Positions 34,837 to 42,971 of a stretch of 64,000 bases of DNA are shown piece after piece. The stretch lies in NCBI GenBank assembly GCA_023421135.1, contig JAEZUG010000018.1, positions 1 through 64,000 on the forward strand, in the 5' to 3' direction. Source of the DNA: Candidatus Cloacimonadota bacterium (GTDB taxonomy: Bacteria; Cloacimonadota; Cloacimonadia; Cloacimonadales; Cloacimonadaceae). Position numbers and translations under genes: made by a program. Under the pieces are notes generated by a model. The model was given only the letters and a program-made list of their open reading frames with translations. It was not told the DNA's origin and did not search any database. Every line of letters starts with the position of its first letter. Position 1 is the stretch's first letter.

Positions 34837-36087
34837 CTGAAAATCCTGTTGATCAGCTACTACTTCCCACCCTGTGGTGGCGCAGCGGTACAACGCTGGC
34901 TGCGTCTGATCCGGGAATTGGTCAGTTCCGGAGTCCGGGTCTGTGTGATTTGTCCCGCCGAAGGCATCTACCCCAATCTCGACGACAGCCTGGAGCAGCT
35001 CATCCCATCCACTGTAAAGGTAATACGAACCGGTAAGTCCCGCCTGGGAAAACTCTGGAAAAGCTTTTCAAACAAACCCATGCCCTACGGCGATCTGAAG
35101 ACAAACAGCGAAGATAGCATGCTGCAGAAGCTCCTGATCTGGATTCGCTTGAATCTGATCATTCCCGATCTGAGGGTGTTTTGGGTGCCTGCAGCCTATA
35201 GAGCTGCCAAGGCAGAACTGCTCCTAGATCAATACGATACTATAATCACGACCGGACCGCCTCACTCCACTCATCTGGTGGGCTATCTGCTGAAGCGGAA
35301 CTACAGGCTGCGCTGGGTGAGCGATTGGCGTGATCCCTGGACTCAGATTCACTACCTGCAGCTCCAGCCCCCCTCACGTCTCAGCCTGATGATTCACCGC
35401 TATCTGGAAAAGCTGATGCTGAAAGAATCCGACCTGGCTCTGGTGGTCTCCCGGTACATTTCTGATTCACTTCCCCCTGGCAATAAAAAGATACTCTATA
35501 ATAGCGTTGATCCGGCTGACTTCCCTTCCTTGGACGAAATGAAGGGTTCTTTACCCGAGAAGGACAATGAAAGCTTTACAATAAAGTATATAGGACAACT
35601 TACTGCCGGGCAGGATATAACTTCTTTTCTTAAATTGCTCTCATCCCTGCCTGGCGACCTCCGATTCAGCTTTGTCGGAACCAGGATTTCAGGGGATTTG
35701 GAAGAGTTCCTGGGAACGCAACAGAACCTGATACTGGAGAGAAAAGGCTTCCTGAGTCATCGTGAGGCGATTGCTGAGATGCTCTCTGCTCAGGTTCTGC
35801 TGCTCTTGATCAATGATTATCCCGGCAGCGAGGGCATGGTGACAACTAAACTGTTTGAATACATTGCCTCCCGAAAGCCCATCCTCTGTATCGGCAATAC
35901 AAATAGCGAAGCCAGTCACCTCATTAGAGACTATAATGCCGGAAAGTGCTTCGATTACACTCAGATAGACGAGATAAGAGACTACCTGCTTGAGCTCTAT
36001 CAAGAGCATCAGAAGGGACGTCTGCACATCAATCAGACCGATCTGAGCAGCCTGATGCAGCCACATCTGCTGGATTATCTAAGCTAA
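34837..36087 (+). CDS. Glycosyltransferase, GT-B fold, apparent CTG start
   Basis: About 416 residues. The conserved beginning KILLISYYFPPCGGAAVQRW includes residues upstream of the nearest TTG (34849). In frame, CTG at 34837 followed by AAA ATC CTG TTG gives the usual MKILLISYYFPP family N-terminus, and GGAG lies five bases before that CTG, inside the end of the preceding gene. No ATG or GTG is available. The donor half has IKYIGQLTAGQDITSFLKLL and NDYPGSEGMVTTKLFEYIAS. Likely acts with the upstream glycosyltransferase on a cell-surface glycan. Confidence 0.85.
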   Translation: MKILLISYYFPPCGGAAVQRWLRLIRELVSSGVRVCVICPAEGIYPNLDDSLEQLIPSTVKVIRTGKSRLGKLWKSFSNKPMPYGDLKTNSEDSMLQKLLIWIRLNLIIPDLRVFWVPAAYRAAKAELLLDQYDTIITTGPPHSTHLVGYLLKRNYRLRWVSDWRDPWTQIHYLQLQPPSRLSLMIHRYLEKLMLKESDLALVVSRYISDSLPPGNKKILYNSVDPADFPSLDEMKGSLPEKDNESFTIKYIGQLTAGQDITSFLKLLSSLPGDLRFSFVGTRISGDLEEFLGTQQNLILERKGFLSHREAIAEMLSAQVLLLLINDYPGSEGMVTTKLFEYIASRKPILCIGNTNSEASHLIRDYNAGKCFDYTQIDEIRDYLLELYQEHQKGRLHINQTDLSSLMQPHLLDYLS

Positions 36088-36169
36088 ATTCATACTCCAC
36101 TACTCACTTTCTCGTCACTGATCACATGCCACTCCTACTCTTCTAACTTCTAACTCCTCACTAACTCGA

Positions 36170-36275
36170 CACGCATGAGAAACCCATGTGACACCCATGT
36201 GACACCCATGTAAACTCATGCGTGTCACATGCGTATGAGATGCGTATCCTTGGGGTGCAGAATTGGGGAGTTCCT
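36170..36275 (+). repeat. Dispersed CATG-rich repeat, copy 3
   Basis: Repeats CGACACGCATGAGAAACCCA, then three CCCATGTGACA-type units, CTCATGCGTGTCACATGCG, GATGCGTAT and GGGGTGCAGAATTGGGGAGT. This copy aligns best with copy 1 read on the opposite strand. It lies in the 555-nt gap between the second glycosyltransferase gene and the convergent pgi gene. Confidence 0.85.
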
Positions 36276-36376
36276 GCGGAATTCAGCCTAGTGACAAAGC
36301 CCCTTGAGGGCGTAAGATCATAGCGAGGGTGCGTAAGCCCCTCGTTGTGTAAACATAGGTATGTTTGTTTTTTCAA

Positions 36377-36429
36377 ATCAATACCCCCAGCCTTGAAAAA
36401 CCATGGTTTTCAAGGCTGGGGGTATTGAT
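36377..36429. terminator. Long palindrome between convergent genes, likely bidirectional terminator
   Basis: ATCAATACCCCCAGCCTTGA plus following A bases (36377-36399) pair with 36407-36429 to give a stem of about 23 bp around a CCATGG-centred loop. T-rich sequence flanks it on both sides. It lies about 215 nt downstream of the pgi stop and about 290 nt after the glycosyltransferase stop, a usual place for a shared terminator. Confidence 0.6.
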
Positions 36430-36520
36430 ATTTCTTTATGGTGAATGTATGCTGGTCTGGTCGATGGGCTGCCGCCCGTCGCTATCAGATGAGCGCCCCT
36501 TCAGGGCTCTCTAGACTATT

Positions 36521-36531
36521 GGGGGGGGGGG
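36521..36531 (+). repeat. Homopolymer run of 11 G
   Basis: Eleven consecutive G residues in non-coding DNA just 3' of a GCGCCCCTTCAGGGCTC palindrome and about 110 nt beyond the pgi stop. Such tracts are unstable and can also be sequencing artefacts. Confidence 0.9.
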
Positions 36532-36642
36532 TGTTCTTTTCACCACTCCATGGCGCTTCGGAGAGAGCCAATACACGCCACCACGTCAAAAGATAGTGTT
36601 TTGAATACGTCAAACCTATTGTGGTTTTATGTGTTGTGCTGG

Positions 36643-37986
36643 CTATGATTTATGAGCCAGGTATTCTGCGATCTCGCTACGCTCTTTATCAAATCCGGCT
36701 TTATTCATCAGGGCATAGGTGGCAATCTTTCCGGCTTCGACTCCGGGCTGATCCAGCGGATTGATATGCAAGAGTTTGCCTGTGAAGACAGTCTGGATCT
36801 CGTAGAGCATGATGAAGGCACCGATGTTCTCCTCATTCAGTTCGGGGAAAACGAGGTTGCAATTCGGACGTCCCGCTGTGGTGAGGGCGATCTCTGTGGC
36901 AAGGCGCTCGGCATTGAGCAATTCGCTGAGCTTTCTGCCGCCCAGGTAGCTCACCTCTTCCCTATCGGGATGGAGATTGGGAATGGTAAAATCGTTGTGG
37001 AACTGCTCCACTGTGAGGAAAGTGAAGATCTTGTCGTTGGGGCCTTCGCTATAGAGCTGCACCTGAGAATGCTGGTCGGTGGTTCCCAGAGCCTTCACGG
37101 GGGTTTGTCCCACGTAGATTTCTCTGCCTTTAACGTCGTAGCGTTTACCCAGGCTTTCTGCCCAGAGCTGCCGATACCAATCTGCAAAGTCGTAAAGACT
37201 ACTGGAATAGGGCATCATCACGGAGATATTTTTGCCTTCCCGCATATAGAGATAATGCAGGAGGCCATTCAGATAGGCTGGATTGGATAAGATATCCGGG
37301 TTGTCACAAAGCTCCCGCATCTGTGCGGCACCCTTCAGCAAGGCAGCAATGTCACAGCCGGCAAAGGCACTGGACAGCAGCCCCACATCGGTGAGCACGG
37401 AGAAGCGTCCACCCACGTTATCCGGCACCACAAAGGCCTGATATCCTTCCTTGCCGATCACCTGGCGCAGGAAACCCTTCTCTTTGTCGGTGGTGATCAC
37501 AATCCGGTCTTTGTAATCCGGATACTTCTTCTTGAGCAGATCCACCAGGATCATGTAGCCCGCCATAGTCTCGGCTGTTGTACCGCTCTTGGTGATCACA
37601 TTCACTATCGTTCGATCCAGATCTGTCTGAGCCATTATCTCATGAAGGAAGACGGGATCAACATTGTCATAGACCAGGACTTTGCGCTTCAGATTTTGTT
37701 CGGTGCGCAGAGCGTTGTAAACGGCTTTGTTGCCCAGGGCGCTACCTCCGATCCCCAGAACCAGCATGGTGTCAAACTTTGGATCTATCCTGTTCACGTA
37801 GTCTGTGATGGGGCTGATATCTTGCTCGGGAAGGTTGTAGAAACCCAGGATGTCCGCCTTGCGGTCGTTGAAAATCTCCTGATGAGCATTTGCAATCGCT
37901 TCGCTCAGATCGGCCAGGCGGTGTTTTTCGATACCAGTGCGAATTTGCTTGGAATAAAATAGGTTTCCGGATTCATAGCGGATCAT
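36643..37986 (-). CDS. pgi: Glucose-6-phosphate isomerase
   Basis: About 447 residues, the compact bacterial form. It interconverts glucose 6-phosphate and fructose 6-phosphate in glycolysis and gluconeogenesis. Visible motifs are GIGGSALGNKAV, the phosphate site TKSGTTAETM, the VGGRFSVLTDVGLLS signature with catalytic residues, LWAESLGKRY and QVQLYSEGPNDK. The ATG at 37986 has AGGAG five bases upstream; a GTG at 37992 overlaps that site and is rejected. The gap to ptsI is 2 nt, so pgi is the last gene of the pts operon. Confidence 0.96.
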   Translation of the reverse strand: MIRYESGNLFYSKQIRTGIEKHRLADLSEAIANAHQEIFNDRKADILGFYNLPEQDISPITDYVNRIDPKFDTMLVLGIGGSALGNKAVYNALRTEQNLKRKVLVYDNVDPVFLHEIMAQTDLDRTIVNVITKSGTTAETMAGYMILVDLLKKKYPDYKDRIVITTDKEKGFLRQVIGKEGYQAFVVPDNVGGRFSVLTDVGLLSSAFAGCDIAALLKGAAQMRELCDNPDILSNPAYLNGLLHYLYMREGKNISVMMPYSSSLYDFADWYRQLWAESLGKRYDVKGREIYVGQTPVKALGTTDQHSQVQLYSEGPNDKIFTFLTVEQFHNDFTIPNLHPDREEVSYLGGRKLSELLNAERLATEIALTTAGRPNCNLVFPELNEENIGAFIMLYEIQTVFTGKLLHINPLDQPGVEAGKIATYALMNKAGFDKERSEIAEYLAHKS

Positions 37987-37988
37987 GA

Positions 37989-39722
37989 TCACTCCTTGTT
38001 TGATGCTGGTGTTAGCTTTACGAGAAGCTCTTCGGTCAGTTCACGGCTTTGGCAAGGGTCGAAGCCCTGCAACAGCTCCATGGTGGATTGATCTGTATTG
38101 CAAAGCTGTTGCTTGGCGCTGAGGAATTGGTGAGGATTGATGCTAAAAGCTCTGATGCCCATGCCAAAGAGCAGGGGAATATAGCGCGGGATAGAAGCCA
38201 TTTCTCCACAAACAGAGAGGCTTTTTTGATGTTTTTCGGATGCTTCGATACAGCAAGAGATCAGTTTCAGTACTGCTGGATGATGCTGGATATAGTAATC
38301 TGCCACCTGGTCGTTATTGCGGTCTGTGGCTAGCGTGTATTGCACCAGATCGTTTGTGCCTATACTTAAGAAGTCGCAAGCTTGGGCCAGATCATCTGCC
38401 ATAATGGCAGCAGAGGGAATCTCAACCATTGCACCAAGCTCAATATCACTCCTGAAGCTGATGCCTTCTGTCTGCATCCTCTTCATAAGTTCCTGCACAA
38501 AGGCTTTGGCTTGCAGAAAGTCCTGAGCATCTACTATCATGGGAAACATAATGCGGATATTGCCATGGATTGAAGCACGCAGAATGGCCCGAATCTGAGT
38601 TTCAAAAAGTTGGGGATGGGATAAAGAAAAGCGGATACCGCGAGAGCCCAGGTAGGGATTCATTTCTGCCTGTCCGGGAATCAGGTGGGAGAGCTTATCG
38701 CCTCCGAGGTCAAAAGTGCGGATTGTGATGGGTCTGGGAGCCAAACTCTCGGCCAATTTCTTGTAAACCAGATACTGCTCATGCTCAGTGGGCAGGCTAT
38801 TGCGGTCCAGGTAAAGAAACTCGGTTCGGAACAGGCCAATGCCATCTGGATTGAGCTTGAGCACCAGATCAAGCTCCTCGGGAAGCTCGATATTAGTCAT
38901 CAGATCCAGCTTGATACCATTTGCCGTGACAGAAGGATTGTTACTAATGGATTCCAGAACTTGGTTTCTTCTCTCTAATTCGGTTACTTTCCGTTTGTAT
39001 ATTGCCATGGTCTCAGGATTCGGATTGGAGATCAGAACGCCCTCTTGAGCGTCCAGAATCAGCTCCTGGCCTTCTTCTAACTGATCTGTCAGGTTTTCGA
39101 CACTCACCATGGAGACCAGACCCAGCGCCCGGCTCAGGATGGAAGCATGGGAATTGTAGCTGCCATTCACGCAGCAGTAGGCTCTCAATCCTGTTCTGGC
39201 ATAGCTGCTGACCTGGCTGGGAGAGATATCCTCGAAGATGGCAATATCTTTGTCAGTCCAGAGGGTGAGCTCGTTTTTTCCGTGGTTCAAAATGTGATCT
39301 ATGATCCGGCGGGAGACATCCTTGTAATCGTCCAGACGCTCCATAAAGTACTCATTGTCCATTTCCCTGAATTGAGAGCAGATCTTGCTATACACTGCAT
39401 GCACTGCAGCAGCAGCGGAGTATTTGAGGGATTCAATAGTGTGTAAAAGCTCTTTTTCTATCTCCGGATCACGGAGGATTAGAAGATGAGAGTGCAGAAT
39501 GTCACGCTCGGTTTCGGTGAGGTTCTGATTGTCCAATATGTTGTTTAGTTCTGCATCTATATGATTCAAGCTGTTTTGCAAGCTGGTGATCTCTGCATCA
39601 AGATCAGACTCTTTCACTTGCCTGGAAGGAATTTGCTGCTCTTTCCTCTCCTGAAATCTGGCCCTACCGATGTATATGCCCGAATGAACCACTAAACCTT
39701 TTAGTCTAAGGGTTCTACTCAT
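37989..39722 (-). CDS. ptsI: Phosphoenolpyruvate--protein phosphotransferase (PTS enzyme I)
   Basis: About 577 residues. It takes phosphate from phosphoenolpyruvate to its active-site histidine and passes it to HPr. The histidine lies in GSYNSHASILSRALG, a variant of the usual G-R-T-S-H context. The PEP-binding parts are intact: GIGLFRTEFLYL, DLGGDK, NPYLGSRGIR, GAMVEIPSAAIM, SIGTNDLVQYTLATDRN and SVCGEMAS. The ATG at 39722 overlaps the last 8 nt of ptsH and has GAGG inside ptsH; a TTG at 39737 is less likely. No sugar-specific EII gene is nearby, so a regulatory or non-sugar role is plausible. Confidence 0.95.
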   Translation of the reverse strand: MSRTLRLKGLVVHSGIYIGRARFQERKEQQIPSRQVKESDLDAEITSLQNSLNHIDAELNNILDNQNLTETERDILHSHLLILRDPEIEKELLHTIESLKYSAAAAVHAVYSKICSQFREMDNEYFMERLDDYKDVSRRIIDHILNHGKNELTLWTDKDIAIFEDISPSQVSSYARTGLRAYCCVNGSYNSHASILSRALGLVSMVSVENLTDQLEEGQELILDAQEGVLISNPNPETMAIYKRKVTELERRNQVLESISNNPSVTANGIKLDLMTNIELPEELDLVLKLNPDGIGLFRTEFLYLDRNSLPTEHEQYLVYKKLAESLAPRPITIRTFDLGGDKLSHLIPGQAEMNPYLGSRGIRFSLSHPQLFETQIRAILRASIHGNIRIMFPMIVDAQDFLQAKAFVQELMKRMQTEGISFRSDIELGAMVEIPSAAIMADDLAQACDFLSIGTNDLVQYTLATDRNNDQVADYYIQHHPAVLKLISCCIEASEKHQKSLSVCGEMASIPRYIPLLFGMGIRAFSINPHQFLSAKQQLCNTDQSTMELLQGFDPCQSRELTEELLVKLTPASNKE

Positions 39723-39978
39723 CAAATCCCTCTTCAATGAGTTGGGAGATCTCTTCGATCAGGTAGGATTCATCGACGCCTTCGGCGATCAGCTCGAGTT
39801 CAGCACCACATTCGGCAGCGAGTATCATGACGCCCATGATGCTTTTGCCATTCACAATCGTCTCATCCCGGCGGATATGAAAATCGGAACGATACTTTGT
39901 AGCAGCTTTCACAAGAAGGGCAGAAGGTCTGGCATGAAGCCCCAGTTTGTTCTTAATTGTTATCTTTTTTTGGATCAT
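39715..39978 (-). CDS. ptsH: Phosphocarrier protein HPr
   Basis: The protein has 87 residues. It has the EI-phosphorylated H15 in GLHARPS and the HprK-target S46 in NGKSIMGVMIL, so it has both regulatory sites. It starts inside the last 26 nt of hprK and its end overlaps ptsI, giving tight translational coupling of kinase, carrier and enzyme I. Confidence 0.97.
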   Translation of the reverse strand: MIQKKITIKNKLGLHARPSALLVKAATKYRSDFHIRRDETIVNGKSIMGVMILAAECGAELELIAEGVDESYLIEEISQLIEEGFDE

Positions 39979-40936
39979 TAGCTAGTGGCCTCACGCTCTT
40001 TCTGATGGTTTTTTGTCTGATTTCTTCATTCAACTTGCGGTTAAAATCTTCTGCTGCATCATAACCAACGTTCTTCAGGATTAGATTCATGGCAGCCACT
40101 TCAACTATGACCGAAACGTTCTTACCCGGTGAAACAGGCAGATATATGATAGGAATGCGGCAACCAAGATGCTCAGCATAACTGTTGGTGAGGCCAATCC
40201 TCTCATAATCCATATTCTCCTGCCAGGGCATGAGCTCGATTTGCAGATCGATAGTCTTTTGGGAACGAACCCGCTCTATCCCGAACATGCGCTCCACGTT
40301 TACAAAACCCACACCCCTGATCTCCATGAAGTGACCAAAGTTCTTGCCCGAGCGCCCAATCAGCAGATCATCGACATAACGCAAAGTAATCAGGTCGTCG
40401 CCCACCAGGCTATGACCGCGATTCACCAAGTCCAGAGCACATTCGCTCTTACCAATGCCGCTTTTACCTGTGAGCAGGATTCCGGAACCAAAGACGTCCA
40501 GAAGTGTCGCATGGATAGTCTTTTCGAGGGCAAAGATATCGTGTAGATAGCGTGTGAGCTGCTCCATCAGGTTGATGGTAGCCAAGCGGCTGGATAGCAG
40601 AGCGATATTGAGGTCGTTTGCCAGATACTCTACCACAGGAGGCAGAGTAAGCCCCTTGGAGACAATAACGCAAGGAATATCAGTCTTGAAGACATCCCTC
40701 ATCCGGCTCAGCAGATCCTCCTCAGAGAGACTCTGCAGATATCTGATCTCAGTCTCTCCAAAGACCTGTATCCGCTCGGAAGCAAAGACTTCCAGGTAAC
40801 CAGCCAGGGCAAGTCCCGGACGGTTTACATGGGGAGAATTGATCTTTTTATTCAGGGTTTCCGGCTCCGTAATCAGGGATAGAGCCATGTCTTTCTTCTT
40901 TGATTCAAAGAAGTCATATACACTGATTTCTTTCAT
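39953..40936 (-). CDS. hprK: HPr kinase/phosphorylase
   Basis: The protein has 327 residues: an N-terminal domain (1-130) and a kinase domain with Walker A GKSGIGKSECALDL, the HprK signature region around MEIRGVGFVNVERMFG and the phosphorylase-linked IPIIYLPVSPGKN. It phosphorylates HPr on Ser46 using ATP and reverses this with phosphate. Finding it with hpf and rpoN upstream and ptsH/ptsI downstream matches the order often seen in proteobacterial rpoN clusters. The start ATG at 40936 has a weak AAAGGCG ribosome site; a possible terminator separates it from hpf. Confidence 0.96.
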   Translation of the reverse strand: MKEISVYDFFESKKKDMALSLITEPETLNKKINSPHVNRPGLALAGYLEVFASERIQVFGETEIRYLQSLSEEDLLSRMRDVFKTDIPCVIVSKGLTLPPVVEYLANDLNIALLSSRLATINLMEQLTRYLHDIFALEKTIHATLLDVFGSGILLTGKSGIGKSECALDLVNRGHSLVGDDLITLRYVDDLLIGRSGKNFGHFMEIRGVGFVNVERMFGIERVRSQKTIDLQIELMPWQENMDYERIGLTNSYAEHLGCRIPIIYLPVSPGKNVSVIVEVAAMNLILKNVGYDAAEDFNRKLNEEIRQKTIRKSVRPLANDPKKDNN

Positions 40937-40960
40937 ACGTTATCGCCTTTAAATGAGAAA

Positions 40961-40995
40961 GGCTCAGTTCCCACTTTGTATCCGGGAACCGAGCC
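40961..40995 (-). terminator. Possible intrinsic terminator/attenuator between hpf and hprK
   Basis: On the minus strand GGCTCGGTTCCC (40995-40984) pairs with GGGAACTGAGCC (40972-40961) with one G-U pair, followed by TTTCTCATTT. The short T-tract suggests partial termination, which would lower hprK-pts expression relative to hpf. Confidence 0.55.
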
Positions 40996-41010
40996 ATCAG
41001 GATTGGTTGT

Positions 41011-41547
41011 TTAAGGTTCGATGAGCCTGAAGTGGTCTTCGTCCTTTTTCACTAACACGTTTATGTTATCTGTTTCCAGATTTCTGAAGATCAGGAAATC
41101 GCCTTTGCTTTCCTGCAGTTTCTCTATCGCATCCTGGGGTGACATTACATCTGCCACCACGCGTTTGGTTTTGATTGTCGTATGTGGTTTGGAGTCTTTG
41201 GTAACGGAAATAACTGAGGAGCGGGAGAATGGTTCGTACTGATCCTTCAAAGCCCTTTTCTGATGATCAGTGACCCGGTCTTTCAGTTTCTTGATTTGAG
41301 CCTCCATTTTATCAACGGCCGTATCTATGGATAGATACATGTCCATTTCCTCAGCTTCACTCTGCAGGCCAAATTTGGAAGCGTGCAGGGAGAGCTCGCA
41401 GATGTTGCGGCTATTCTCCAGAGCGAGGGTTGCGTGGATCGTGATGATGTGATCAAAGTACTTCTTCAGCTTGAGGCAAGATGTTTCCACATAATCACGA
41501 ATAGCTTTGGTAAGCTCGAAGTGACGGGCAGTAATTGTAATCTGCAT
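41011..41547 (-). CDS. hpf: Ribosome hibernation promoting factor, long form
   Basis: The protein has 178 residues. The N-terminal HPF/RaiA domain (1-95: TITARHFELTKAIRDYVE and the long basic helix) binds the 30S subunit. A linker leads to a C-terminal dimerisation domain (about 125-178: TKRVVADVMSPQDAIEKL and GDFLIFRNLETDNINVLV), so it should pair 70S ribosomes into 100S dimers directly, without RMF. It lies 17 nt after lpdA and before hprK. Confidence 0.95.
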   Translation of the reverse strand: MQITITARHFELTKAIRDYVETSCLKLKKYFDHIITIHATLALENSRNICELSLHASKFGLQSEAEEMDMYLSIDTAVDKMEAQIKKLKDRVTDHQKRALKDQYEPFSRSSVISVTKDSKPHTTIKTKRVVADVMSPQDAIEKLQESKGDFLIFRNLETDNINVLVKKDEDHFRLIEP

Positions 41548-41564
41548 GTCTAATTCCTCCTGTC

Positions 41565-42962
41565 TTAGATTTTATGAATGGATAAACCGCTAAGATCCTC
41601 GAGAGCTTCCTTCAGAGCTTCTGAGAGAGTCGGGTGAGCAAAGACGAGAGCGTCCAAATCTGAGACTTTTGCTTTCATGGAGATCAATATCCCACCCTGA
41701 GCAATCAGTTCAGCAGCCTGGGGACCAATGATGTGCATTCCCACAAGTTGCTGGTTATCGGCTCGGGCAATCGTTTTTACAAAGCCAAAGGTATTGGACA
41801 TCGATATTGCTTTCCCGTTTGCTGTGAAGGGGAATCTCCCGGTCAGGATTTCGCCGTATTTATCCCGGGCTTCTTGTTCAGTGAGGCCTACTGAACCAAT
41901 CTCCGGGTGCGTGAAAGTGCATCTGGGGATGTTTTCATAGATCAGTGGCTCAATATGCTCTTGTTTGTTTTCAATCTCGTTTCTGATCTGAGCGGCTGCG
42001 ATCAGACCTTGTTTGCTGGCAGTGTGCGCCAATTGCAGCTTGGCTGTGACGTCTCCAATGGCATAGACTTTGGGGAGATTGGTCTGCATGAGATCATTGA
42101 TGAGAATAGCTCCTCGGTTTGTTTCGAGCTCCATGCTTTGCCAGGAGATGTTATTGGAAGGACTGCGTCCCACACTAAGTAAAACTTTATCAACCGTGAG
42201 CGTGTTTTCATTGGAGAGGCTGAGCTCCAACCCCTCGGATGCTGTGGAGATTGTTTGAACGGCTACACCAGTCTGAATCTTTATCCCCGTCTTCTTCAGA
42301 GCCATTGCCAGGCGCTTGGAGATCTCCTCATCTTCCAATGCAATGATTCGGGGTAAGAACTCAATGATGTGGACTTCGACCCCAAAGCTGGCAAAAATTG
42401 AGGCAAATTCACACCCAATCACGCCCCCACCAACCACAGCAAGCTTTTTGGGAAGATGATCAAGCTTGAGGATACCGGTGGATGATAGGATATTCTGCTC
42501 GTCTATTTCGATACCAGGAAGGCTGCGGGGGCCAGAGCCAGTGGCAACTATGATGTATTCTGCAGCATATTCAGTTTGATCAGTACTAATGATATAGTCT
42601 TCACCTGCTCTACGGATGTTGCGGGCAAACTCCTTGATAACCGGGATCTTCCTTTTCCTGAAGAGATACTCGATGCCGGAGACAAGCTGTTCCACAATCT
42701 TGTTTTTTCTATCCCAGACTTTACTATAATCAAGCTCCATCTCAAGGGCAGGAAGACCATAAGTTTCAGAATCCTGGAGCTCAGTGAAAAGCTCTGCAGA
42801 TTTCACTAGCGTCTTGGTAGGAATACAACCCCAATTCAAGCAGATACCGCCAATTCGTTCACCTTCGAGAACTGCGACCTCTATGCCGTATTGAGAAAGC
42901 CGGATGGCCGTCTCATAGCCTCCAGGGCCTCCTCCGATGATAATGACTTTATATCTCTGCAC
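41565..42962 (-). CDS. lpdA: Dihydrolipoyl dehydrogenase
   Basis: The protein has 465 residues. An FAD-binding GGGPGGYETAIRLSQ opens the chain, the redox disulfide lies in GGICLNWGCIPTK, the NAD site in VVGGGVIGCEFASIF, and the His-Glu pair in HPTLSEALKEAL. It reoxidises lipoamide in 2-oxo acid dehydrogenase or glycine cleavage complexes; no E1/E2 or gcvPH genes are adjacent, so the partner complex is unknown. Its place between rpoN and hpf, 9 nt from rpoN, is unusual. Confidence 0.95.
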   Translation of the reverse strand: MQRYKVIIIGGGPGGYETAIRLSQYGIEVAVLEGERIGGICLNWGCIPTKTLVKSAELFTELQDSETYGLPALEMELDYSKVWDRKNKIVEQLVSGIEYLFRKRKIPVIKEFARNIRRAGEDYIISTDQTEYAAEYIIVATGSGPRSLPGIEIDEQNILSSTGILKLDHLPKKLAVVGGGVIGCEFASIFASFGVEVHIIEFLPRIIALEDEEISKRLAMALKKTGIKIQTGVAVQTISTASEGLELSLSNENTLTVDKVLLSVGRSPSNNISWQSMELETNRGAILINDLMQTNLPKVYAIGDVTAKLQLAHTASKQGLIAAAQIRNEIENKQEHIEPLIYENIPRCTFTHPEIGSVGLTEQEARDKYGEILTGRFPFTANGKAISMSNTFGFVKTIARADNQQLVGMHIIGPQAAELIAQGGILISMKAKVSDLDALVFAHPTLSEALKEALEDLSGLSIHKI

Positions 42963-42971
42963 TATATGCTC

